Of a DNA stretch of 32,624 nucleotides, positions 24,258 through 31,358 are shown in pieces (the stretch's first letter is position 1; every line of letters begins with the position of its first letter). The stretch comes from Gemella sp. GH3. GTDB lineage: Bacteria; Bacillota; Bacilli; Staphylococcales; Gemellaceae. The stretch spans positions 1-32,624 of the forward strand of contig NZ_JACBYC010000052.1 of assembly GCF_013415425.1 (NCBI RefSeq), given 5' to 3'. A model generated the notes under the pieces. It ran no database searches. It saw nothing but the letters and a program-made list of their open reading frames with translations, and had not been told where the DNA came from. Position numbers and translations under genes: made by a program.

Positions 24258-25004
24258 CTATATTATTTCAACTATTTTTTTATACTGTTCTTTTATAGCA
24301 TCATCTAATTTACAATCTGTTATTATACCCGTTATATTATAAAGTTTATAAAACGAATAAAAAGCATGTGTGAAAAATTTGGTATTATCAGCTAATACAT
24401 ACTTTTCTGTAGCATTGTTCAAAATAATATCATTACACTTTCCTTCTTCTTCGTCAGAAATAGTAACATTATCTATATCAATACCATTAACTCCAATAAA
24501 TGCCTTATTAACACTTATCTTACTAAGAGTTTCTTGCGTAAAATATCCTACAAACCCCTTAGTTTTAGAACGATAACGTCCTCCTACAAAAATAAGATCA
24601 ATAGTATCTGATTCTTTGAATTGTTCAAATATAGTTATCGAGTTAGTAACTATATTTATATGTTTATTTTTTATATACTCGTGTAAATAACTAGTTGTAC
24701 TTCCTGGACCTATAAAGATAGTTTCATTCTCTTTAATGATATTAGCTACTTTCTGGGCTATTTCTCTCTTCTCATCAACATTAATAGATATTTTCTTGTT
24801 ATAATTATCTTCTTGAAAGAAATTTTTCGGATTAGATTTAGCACCACCGTGTATTCTAGTAAGATGACCGTATTCCTCTAATTCTTGTAAATCACGACGA
24901 ATAGTCATCTCTGTCACATTAAGTTCATTAGCTAAATTATGCACCTTAACCAAATGTCTTTTGCTAAGCTCATTTAGAATATACATATGTCTATCTACTT
25001 TCAT
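24258..25004 (-). CDS. DeoR family transcriptional regulator
   Basis: A 248-residue repressor type. The N-terminal winged HTH has the family pattern MYILNELSKRHLVKVHNLANEL then TEMTIRRDLQELEEYG and IHGGA (about 7-55). The C-terminal sugar-phosphate-sensing domain has IGPGSTT near 101-107 and FVGGRYRSKTKGFVG. DeoR regulators usually sit beside sugar-utilisation genes. Here the only co-directional neighbours are an RDD membrane protein (11 nt upstream) and yebC, so the target must be elsewhere and the effector cannot be guessed. Its ribosome binding site overlaps the RDD stop codon. A clear terminator follows. Confidence 0.92.
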   Translation of the reverse strand: MKVDRHMYILNELSKRHLVKVHNLANELNVTEMTIRRDLQELEEYGHLTRIHGGAKSNPKNFFQEDNYNKKISINVDEKREIAQKVANIIKENETIFIGPGSTTSYLHEYIKNKHINIVTNSITIFEQFKESDTIDLIFVGGRYRSKTKGFVGYFTQETLSKISVNKAFIGVNGIDIDNVTISDEEEGKCNDIILNNATEKYVLADNTKFFTHAFYSFYKLYNITGIITDCKLDDAIKEQYKKIVEII

Positions 25005-25015
25005 ATACAGACCCC

Positions 25016-25561
25016 CTATTTTTCAACTACCCTAGTTTTTAATGTTTTATCGTAAATACAACTCATAACTAGCTTACTTTCTCTTCTACTAGCAACTATA
25101 GAAATTATTATGCTTAGCGGTAGGGTTACCATAGCAAACAAAAATTTAAAAACAAAATCTCTTAGAAAACTTTTCAAAATTCCAGGATTACTTCCGTTTT
25201 TATCAACAACTTGAATTTTAAAAATTTTCTTCCCTATAGTTTGACCTCCAAATTTATCTGGTAAAAATCCAAAAAGTACAAGTGCCAAACAAACAACCGA
25301 TCCCATTAAATAATTAGCATTTCTTAACAACTCTACATTACCCTCAGCAATACCTTTTGTTCTAAAAATATTAATAGCTAATATCATAACATAAGCAAAA
25401 GGATAGAAAGTTATAGCATCTATTACAGTTGCCCATACTCTTTTAGATATTTTTGCCTCGACAAAAATTTTCTCTTTTTCTATACTTTTATTAATAATAT
25501 CTTTTTTTATAACATTATTTCCATAAGAGTACGAATTACTTTTCTTTAGTTTTTTTGTCAT
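25016..25561 (-). CDS. RDD family membrane protein
   Basis: A 181-residue protein with a cytoplasmic, Lys-rich N-terminus (about 1-38). An RDD-like domain follows: the first helix begins KRVWATVIDAITFYPF (the 'RxxxxxxD' pattern), the second lies near 85-103, and GGQTIGKKIFKIQVVD and a final helix pair come after. RDD proteins are of unknown or mixed function; some act as Na+/H+ antiporters or accompany transporters. It is tightly packed between yebC (6 nt upstream) and the DeoR gene (11 nt downstream), so all three are co-transcribed. No functional link between them is apparent. Confidence 0.85.
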   Translation of the reverse strand: MTKKLKKSNSYSYGNNVIKKDIINKSIEKEKIFVEAKISKRVWATVIDAITFYPFAYVMILAINIFRTKGIAEGNVELLRNANYLMGSVVCLALVLFGFLPDKFGGQTIGKKIFKIQVVDKNGSNPGILKSFLRDFVFKFLFAMVTLPLSIIISIVASRRESKLVMSCIYDKTLKTRVVEK

Positions 25562-25567
25562 ATTTTA

Positions 25568-26287
25568 TTAAGCCTCTAAATCAACGTTATGATAAACTTG
25601 TTGTACATCTTCGCAATCATCAAGCATCTCTAACATTCTTTCAAACTTAGCTTTATCTTCTTCATTAAGTGTAACTTCATTTTGTGGTATCATTGATATT
25701 TCTGCAACTTCAAATTCTTCAATACCTGACGCCTTTAATGCTTCTTGAATATCGTGGAAATTCTCTGGCTCTCCGTATATTATAGTCATATCATCTTCTA
25801 CCAAAATATCTCTAGCATCTACATCTGCTTCCATAAGTATTTCTAACAATTCGTCTTCACTTTTATTCAAAACACCTATTACTGCAGTATTATCAAACAT
25901 ATAATTAACAGACCCCGTTACACCTAGATTACCACCATTTTTACCTAAAGCAGTTCTTACTTCTGCTGCAGTACGATTAACATTATTTGTCAACGTATCT
26001 ATTATGACCATCGTCCCGTTAACTCCAAACCCTTCATAACGTAATTCGTCATAATTTTCTTCTGCTCCGCCTTTAGCTTTTTCAATAGCTCTATCAACTA
26101 TATTCTTAGGTACACGATATGTTTTTGCTCTCTCCAAAACTACTTTCAAATTTCTATTACTTTCTGGATCTGGTTCTCCACTTTTGGCTGCTTGATAAAT
26201 TTCTCTACCAAATTTCGCATATATCTTACTTGTATTAGCATCTTTTGCTGCTTTTTTTTCTTTAATATTATTCCACTTACGTCCCAT
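25568..26287 (-). CDS. yebC: YebC/PmpR family protein (YeeN-type)
   Basis: A 239-residue cytoplasmic protein of the YebC/TACO1 family. The N-terminus [20 protein letters not shown] is the YeeN-like variant common in Firmicutes. [34 protein letters not shown] and the long run [18 protein letters not shown] are diagnostic. Members were first annotated as transcription regulators; more recent work on YebC and TACO1 links the family to translation of difficult sequences such as polyproline stretches. The length is normal. It heads a three-gene operon (RDD protein 6 nt later). A terminator upstream at 26379-26418 isolates it from the sigma-factor operon. Confidence 0.95.
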   Translation of the reverse strand: MGRKWNNIKEKKAAKDANTSKIYAKFGREIYQAAKSGEPDPESNRNLKVVLERAKTYRVPKNIVDRAIEKAKGGAEENYDELRYEGFGVNGTMVIIDTLTNNVNRTAAEVRTALGKNGGNLGVTGSVNYMFDNTAVIGVLNKSEDELLEILMEADVDARDILVEDDMTIIYGEPENFHDIQEALKASGIEEFEVAEISMIPQNEVTLNEEDKAKFERMLEMLDDCEDVQQVYHNVDLEA

Positions 26288-26378
26288 TATATATCTCTCT
26301 TTCTTTATAATACTAATATCTATAATATACTATATTATCGCATTTTTCTTTTTTTTTCAATAGATATTCGAACAAAAA

Positions 26379-26418
26379 AGAACAAGAAAGAAAATCGAAA
26401 TTGTCTCTTTCTTGTTCT
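26379..26418 (-). terminator. Terminator of the sigma-factor operon
   Basis: A perfect 13-bp inverted repeat (AGAACAAGAAAGA and complement) with a 14-nt loop is followed on the minus strand by TTTTTTG. It lies 7 nt after the stop codon at 26425. Confidence 0.85.
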
Positions 26419-26424
26419 ACATAA

Positions 26425-27063
26425 TTAATTTGTAGTGTTTTTGTCTTTTTGATAAATATTAATTGTCCACCCTGCGACAGTACCGTCAGCATAGTCTACT
26501 CTTCTTACTTCGTATTCTGTATATTTTTTCGTAGATTCAACTCGAGATTTAATTTCTGAACGTCCGTACTCGTGAGCTTCACTCTGACTACTAAATAACT
26601 TACCTGTATTACCTATTGGAGTAGCTAGTTTTTTTCCACTTGTGTCTACATTTCCAGTTTCGTTTTTAGGTTTATCATTATTATTTTGATTCGAGTTGCT
26701 ATTATTAGAATTAGTATTTTTGTTTGTATTAGAACTTGAGTTTGTATTTTTATTCGAGTTGTTAGACTCTACATTAGAATCACTATTGGTTTTATTACTA
26801 CTTTCTTTTGAAGAACTACTATTACTTGATGAACTGTCATTTTTATTTGTACTGCTTGAGTTATCATTTTTATTATTTTTTGACGAATCTTTGTTATTAT
26901 CATCATTTGATTTAGTTGTCGTACTAGACGTTGTATTATTTTTTTTCGCAGAATCAGAATCAGATCCTGTAAATGTTAATATAGCAAATACCGCACCTAC
27001 AAAAACAACTATTCCTATGGCGGTTATAACAAGAATTCTCAAAAGTCTGTCAATATTTCTCAT
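26425..27063 (-). CDS. Membrane-anchored protein with Ser/Asn/Lys-rich linker
   Basis: A 212-residue protein that I cannot assign to a named family. A transmembrane helix (about 9-31) follows a short basic N-terminus, so the rest should be outside the cell. Residues 35-140 are almost only Ser, Asn, Lys, Thr and Asp, a flexible linker. The last 65 residues form a small folded domain: GNTGKLFSSQSEAHEYGRSEI, a charged helix, YTEYEVRRVDYADGTVAGWTINIYQK. This might be a wall- or peptidoglycan-facing domain, but the assignment is open. It lies 63 nt after the sigma-factor gene and before a strong terminator, so both form one unit. Low-complexity codons (AAT, AGT, AAA) dominate the linker. Confidence 0.75.
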   Translation of the reverse strand: MRNIDRLLRILVITAIGIVVFVGAVFAILTFTGSDSDSAKKNNTTSSTTTKSNDDNNKDSSKNNKNDNSSSTNKNDSSSSNSSSSKESSNKTNSDSNVESNNSNKNTNSSSNTNKNTNSNNSNSNQNNNDKPKNETGNVDTSGKKLATPIGNTGKLFSSQSEAHEYGRSEIKSRVESTKKYTEYEVRRVDYADGTVAGWTINIYQKDKNTTN

Positions 27064-27126
27064 AAAATTACTCCTTAAATTATGAATTTGTTACTTACTC
27101 CATTTTAATTCAATAATAAATTAAAA

Positions 27127-27642
27127 TCAAGGACTACAAATAATCTTTTTACACTTTTCCCTAACACTAGCTATTAGATAATATGTTTTACTTTTAGAAA
27201 ATTCTAGCTCTTCCATAATCTGCTTAACAGTCTTATAATTCAACAAACTGTTGAATACCCGTAGCTCTTCTTCTGATAATTCGGTTGCAACACTCTCTAC
27301 TAAATCTATATAAGCAATACCCATATCACTACTTTTAAATATCTTCAGATTTTCGAGGTTATCAACAGTTACATACTTAACTCTATTCCTTCTTCTAATT
27401 TCATCGATTATTTTTCGCTTCATAGTCACAAAGGCAAACCTATCAAAGTCTTCTTTGATTATGTCGCCATTTAACAGAATTTTATAACTATCTAGCAAGC
27501 CAATAAGTGCAAAAGATTTGAATTCATCGTAGTCTTTCGGCAGTATATTACATTTGTACAGTGCCAAATTAATCTTATCTTTGTACTCTGCCAATATTCT
27601 TTCAAATTTCTGTTCTTCTTCGGAAGAAAAGTCATAAAACAT
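27127..27642 (-). CDS. SigH/ComX-like RNA polymerase sigma factor
   Basis: A 171-residue small sigma-70-type protein. Residues 30-85 look like region 2 (DEFKSFALIGLLDSY, then FAFVTMKRKIIDEIRRRNR, the basic end of region 2). Residues 118-165 look like region 4, with an HTH (LSEEELRVFNSLLNYKTVKQIMEELEFSKSKTYYLIASVREKC). Region 1 and region 3 are short or missing, as in SigH of staphylococci and ComX of streptococci, which switch on DNA-uptake genes. The competence role is inference from resemblance; ECF-type or phage sigma factors are alternatives. It has a strong ribosome binding site (AAAGGAGGG). The downstream gene is a membrane-anchored protein 63 nt away. Confidence 0.8.
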   Translation of the reverse strand: MFYDFSSEEEQKFERILAEYKDKINLALYKCNILPKDYDEFKSFALIGLLDSYKILLNGDIIKEDFDRFAFVTMKRKIIDEIRRRNRVKYVTVDNLENLKIFKSSDMGIAYIDLVESVATELSEEELRVFNSLLNYKTVKQIMEELEFSKSKTYYLIASVREKCKKIICSP

Positions 27643-27798
27643 TAATAATCCCTCCTTTCTATAAATTATTTTTAATATTAAATTAATTCCTTTTAATGTA
27701 ATATCTTAACTTTCCTATATTGTCCCTTTTCAACTCTATTATAACGCTTTTAGCAAAATTTTACAAATAATATTCCAGAATTTTAAATAAATTTATAA

Positions 27799-28674
27799 TT
27801 ATTTTTTTTGTGATAGCAAAATACCACCTAAAACCAACACCATTCCAATCATTTCTCTAATAGACAATATCTCTCCCAAAATGACTACTCCCCCTATAGC
27901 AGCAACCACAGATTCAAAACTCATTATTAAAGACGCTGTATGAGACGGAACATCACGTTGCGCAACTATTTGGAATGTATAACCTACTCCACTAGACAAA
28001 ATACCTAGTGCCAAAAGAGGTAAAATAACAGATAAAATACTTGATAAATTAAAATGTTCACTAAAATATGCAGTTGTAAGACTCAAAACACTCACTACAA
28101 AAAGTTGACCTATTGATAAAAACATAGAATTAACTCTACCAGCAGAATAACCTACTACCAAAATATGAATAGCATACAAAACTGCACTAGCTAGAACTAC
28201 CAAATCGCCATATTCTAAAGAAAAATCCCCTTTTATTGATAAAAAATAAAGACCTATTAGGGAAATAATTAATCCTATCAAGAAAAACTTATTTAACTTT
28301 TCTCCAAAGCAAATCGTAATTAGCGGTACAATACAAATATATAAGACCGAAATAAACCCTGTTTTACTAGCAGTAGTATGTTCTAACCCTACCTGCTGAA
28401 CATACATTGCAAAAAATAATGCTAAACCACAAATAAAAGACAATAAAAATCCTTGATATCTATTTCGAGTTAGTTTTATCTTTGGCTCTTGACTTCGATA
28501 TATAGTCGGCACACAAATAACTACAAATGACAAAAATATAGCGGCTATAATAGAACGTACCCCTACTACTGTCAAAGCTCCTAACTCTCTACTAGCTATA
28601 CTCTGCCAGACAAATGCTAACCCCCAAATTGTAGTAGCTATTAGTAGTAACATTTCTGACACATATCTTCTCAT
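27799..28674 (-). CDS. EamA family (DMT superfamily) transporter
   Basis: A 291-residue membrane protein with ten predicted helices arranged as two EamA repeats, starting MRRYVSEMLLLIATTIWGLAFVWQ. Conserved features include TTIWGLAFVW early in repeat one and the C-terminal half ending with GGVVILGEILSIREMIGMVLVLGGILL. Such proteins usually export amino acids or other small metabolites. The substrate is unknown. The frame is open further upstream to 28773, but the ATG at 28672-28674 is chosen: it has AGGAGG at good spacing and an extended -10 promoter at 28706, which would make the longer version impossible. Single-gene unit. Confidence 0.92.
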   Translation of the reverse strand: MRRYVSEMLLLIATTIWGLAFVWQSIASRELGALTVVGVRSIIAAIFLSFVVICVPTIYRSQEPKIKLTRNRYQGFLLSFICGLALFFAMYVQQVGLEHTTASKTGFISVLYICIVPLITICFGEKLNKFFLIGLIISLIGLYFLSIKGDFSLEYGDLVVLASAVLYAIHILVVGYSAGRVNSMFLSIGQLFVVSVLSLTTAYFSEHFNLSSILSVILPLLALGILSSGVGYTFQIVAQRDVPSHTASLIMSFESVVAAIGGVVILGEILSIREMIGMVLVLGGILLSQKK

Positions 28675-28705
28675 ATCTTTCCTCCTGCTTAATTTAATCA
28701 CCTTT

Positions 28706-28714
28706 ATTATACCA
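28706..28714 (-). promoter_or_regulatory. Extended -10 promoter of the EamA gene
   Basis: TGGTATAAT on the minus strand is a TGn-TATAAT extended -10 element, 31 nt upstream of the chosen start codon. The -35 region is weak. It decides the start of the EamA gene. Confidence 0.7.
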
Positions 28715-28846
28715 TATATTACATTACATAAATAGAAGTGCTTGCAAGAAATAAAAGATATTTCGCCTAACAATCTCTACTAATAAAACGATTATTATTC
28801 AATATTTTCCAAAAAATTTTTAATAAATTTTGATTAAACTCTAAAA

Positions 28847-28938
28847 TATGAAGTTAAATTATTTAAATAGCTAATTTCATAAGGGTTTATGCACTAATTT
28901 AAATAATAAAGTAAAATTTCACTTAACGAAACTTCATA
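28847..28938. repeat. Three nested inverted repeats
   Basis: Outer arms TATGAAGTT (28847-28855) and complement (28930-28938), middle arms ATTATTTAAAT (28858-28868) and complement (28897-28907), and inner arms CATAA/TTATG (28878-28882 and 28887-28891) are correctly nested. It could be a structured RNA, a small decayed mobile element or chance in AT-rich DNA. Confidence 0.4.
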
Positions 28939-29199
28939 ATAAACTACAAATACATTTCTATTAAATTCTATTTAATTTTAGTCAATAGAATTATTAATTG
29001 TATACTAATTTTTTCTATCTTTTATATTATTATTTTTATATTTTATTTATTGCATATAGTGAAATATTTTAATATATATATATATATATATTACTAGTAA
29101 AATATTTCTATCCGTATAATTAATAATATCCTTGTTAGAACTCTAAAATTACTACAAATATTGCATGTTATAAAATTGATTATATATAATATGAATAAT

Positions 29200-29240
29200 A
29201 AAAAAGATTGATTTCTGTTAATCAGAAATCAATCTTTTTT
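29200..29240. terminator. Strong bidirectional terminator of the oligopeptide-binding protein gene
   Basis: A perfect 18-bp stem (AAAAAAGATTGATTTCTG and complement) with a 5-nt loop and T runs on both ends. It lies 24 nt beyond the stop codon of the minus-strand gene at 29265. Confidence 0.9.
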
Positions 29241-29264
29241 TATTTAAATTTATCTAAATAAGGA

Positions 29265-31073
29265 TTATCCTTGCGAACCTTTGTCCGCTGTTAATTCGAT
29301 ACTTTCGATACCTACTTGATTTTTCATAAGTTTATCATAATCAAGTGATTTAACACGTTTGTTTACCCATAACATATCTGTATTCCAGCTAAATGGTAAC
29401 CAAGCTCTAGCTTCTGCGAAGTGTTTGTCAAAATCTTGATAAGCTGATTTTAATTTAGCATCATCGAACATTTCGTTAGAATTAATTTTCGCTAAGTCTG
29501 ATTTTAATGTATCGTTTGTATAACGTTGTAAGTTAAGTGGTGCTTTTTCTCCAACTAATGCACTAGGATTTGGATTAGTTCCTAGTGCCCAAGCACCTTG
29601 GAAGATATCAATTCCTGGATCATCAGCTTGAACACGTTGACTAAATTCTTTTGGTGCCATTAATTTACCGTCAACTAATTTAACGTCTAATCCTACATCT
29701 TTCCAAGATTTGATAAATGTATCGGCTAAAGCTTGGTCGAATGATTGACCTACGTCACGAATAGCGAAGTTAAATGTTAATTTTTGTCCATTTTTGTCTT
29801 CACGTAATCCGTCTCCATCAACGTCTTTTAGACCTGCTTCATCAAGAAGTTTTTTCGCTTTTTCTTGATCGACTTTAAATCCTACATTATCTTTGTTGTA
29901 GATGAAATCTACTACTGGTGGATAGAATCCTGATGCTGTTGGTGTAAAGCGAATTCCTTTGTAGATTTTCGCATTGATTTGATCCCAATCTACTGCGTAA
30001 CCAAATGCTTCACGCACTTTTACATCAGCAGCTTTTGCATTAGGGTCTACTTCTACCATTCCTGTTTCTTTGTTAAGTTTTCCTAATTTAAATCCTACAT
30101 AAGATAAGTAACGTGCTGGTCTTCCTAATATAGTACCATTACTTAAATCTTTTGTATTTTCCCAAATATCTGCTGTTAAATCTCCCATAACATCTACATC
30201 TCCAGCTTTCATTACGTTACTAGCTTGAGCTGGTGTTACACGTTTAACTTCTACAGTTTTTGTTTTTACTTCATCTTTTTTGAAGTAGTGTTCATTAGCT
30301 TTTAATAGAACACTTTCTCCAGCTACTACTTGGTCAATTACGTATGGTCCATAAGATAAAGGTTTTGTATTTAGTTCTGCTTCTGCAAATTTAGTAAAGT
30401 CTTTTGATGCTTCTGCTACTTGATCAGCATTTAAGAATCCATCTCCTATAAAGCCATCTCCCCAAAGTAGTGAAGGTGTTACTTCTGTATATTTAATTTC
30501 TACAGTTTTGTCATCTACAGCTGTAATACCAGAAATATTCTCTGCTTCTCCTTTGTGGTATGCTTCCATACCTTCTATTCTTTCAAAAGTTTCATCATAA
30601 CGAACATTATCTGTATAATCTTTATTACCCATTAATTCGTAAGTAGCAACGATATCTTTTGATGTAAATGGTTGTCCATTACTCCAAGTAAGTTTGTCAT
30701 TAATTTTTAATGTTACTTTCTTAGCATCTCTATCTAAGCTAAAAGATACAGCCGCGCTGCTATCATTTTGTTTGTAGCGATATAAATCATCTTGTGCGAA
30801 TGTTCTACCAGTAAACAAACTAGCTACTGCAGCATCAGTTGATGTGAAAGAAAATATAGGGTTAAACATTCCTGTAAGTGAATCAGCTGATAGAATACCG
30901 TATTTCAATGTTGAATCAACTGCTGAACCACCATTATCAACAGAAGATTTAAATTCTACTGCTGGTTTAGTTCCATCAGATTTGTTGCTAGATGATGAAG
31001 ATGAACATCCAGCAAGAACGATTGATAAAGCCATAGCCGAACTAAAAACTTTTAAAAATTTACTTTTTTTCAT
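29265..31073 (-). CDS. Oligopeptide ABC transporter substrate-binding lipoprotein (OppA-like)
   Basis: A 602-residue family-5 extracellular solute-binding protein. The signal peptide ends in the lipobox LAGC (Cys23), so the mature protein is a lipoprotein, starting with a Ser-rich tether. Characteristic segments are NDKLTWSNGQPFTSKDIVATYELM (about 128-151), YGPYVIDQVVAGESVLLKAN and the long C-terminal lobe with VREAFGYAVDWDQIN. It captures peptides outside the membrane and hands them to an Opp-type permease. No permease or ATPase genes lie next to it: both sides have terminators and its own promoter, so it is an orphan binding protein that must use a transporter encoded elsewhere. Codon use appears somewhat less AT-extreme than its neighbours, consistent with high expression. 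Confidence 0.95.
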   Translation of the reverse strand: MKKSKFLKVFSSAMALSIVLAGCSSSSSSNKSDGTKPAVEFKSSVDNGGSAVDSTLKYGILSADSLTGMFNPIFSFTSTDAAVASLFTGRTFAQDDLYRYKQNDSSAAVSFSLDRDAKKVTLKINDKLTWSNGQPFTSKDIVATYELMGNKDYTDNVRYDETFERIEGMEAYHKGEAENISGITAVDDKTVEIKYTEVTPSLLWGDGFIGDGFLNADQVAEASKDFTKFAEAELNTKPLSYGPYVIDQVVAGESVLLKANEHYFKKDEVKTKTVEVKRVTPAQASNVMKAGDVDVMGDLTADIWENTKDLSNGTILGRPARYLSYVGFKLGKLNKETGMVEVDPNAKAADVKVREAFGYAVDWDQINAKIYKGIRFTPTASGFYPPVVDFIYNKDNVGFKVDQEKAKKLLDEAGLKDVDGDGLREDKNGQKLTFNFAIRDVGQSFDQALADTFIKSWKDVGLDVKLVDGKLMAPKEFSQRVQADDPGIDIFQGAWALGTNPNPSALVGEKAPLNLQRYTNDTLKSDLAKINSNEMFDDAKLKSAYQDFDKHFAEARAWLPFSWNTDMLWVNKRVKSLDYDKLMKNQVGIESIELTADKGSQG

Positions 31074-31135
31074 TCTATTCCTCCTAAAAAAACTTAAAAT
31101 ACATTATTTAAGCTATTTCAAAATAATTTATAAAC

Positions 31136-31164
31136 ATTCTATCATCAAAAAATAAAAAAGTCAA
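31136..31164 (-). promoter_or_regulatory. Promoter of the oligopeptide-binding protein gene
   Basis: On the minus strand TTGACT (31159-31164), a 17-bp spacer and TAGAAT (31136-31141) lie about 63 nt upstream of the start codon, which has AGGAGG. Confidence 0.75.
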
Positions 31165-31291
31165 GTAAGTTTTCAGAATATTTCAACTAAATTTAAGTAT
31201 TAACTTACTTTAATAAAAACATTCTATCTATTTATGATTTCTCAACAGTTCAAATATAAATGTAATTCAATGATATTTTACAATATTACAT

Positions 31292-31340
31292 AAAATCACC
31301 TTATCCAAAAGATAGTATCTAATGAATAAGGTGATTTTTT
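31292..31340 (-). terminator. Terminator of the DUF1542-repeat surface protein gene
   Basis: Perfect 13-bp arms (AAAATCACCTTAT and complement) enclose a 21-nt loop that itself contains a small AGATA/TATCT hairpin. T runs follow on the plus side; on the minus strand TTTTATG follows. It lies 20 nt after the stop codon at 31359. Confidence 0.7.
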
Positions 31341-31358
31341 AATTATCTTATATAATAA

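Larger units (their letters stand above)
28675..29199. other. Gene-free AT-rich region
   Basis: About 525 bp between the EamA start and the terminator at 29200. It holds the EamA promoter (28706-28714), a nested inverted repeat (28847-28938) and an alternating AT run (about 29072-29091). I see no convincing coding frame, tRNA or other RNA gene in the rest. Confidence 0.6.

Noticed and set aside
26696-27085. Leu/Phe-rich plus-strand open frame
   Set aside because: Antisense of the Ser/Asn/Lys linker of the minus-strand membrane-anchored protein; no ribosome binding site.
28675-28773. N-terminal extension of the EamA transporter to 28773
   Set aside because: It would place the promoter and ribosome binding site inside the gene, and the extra residues do not resemble the family.
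29072-29091. Alternating AT run as a replication or attachment site
   Set aside because: No DnaA boxes, direct repeats or integrase gene nearby; simple-sequence AT tracts are expected in this base composition.
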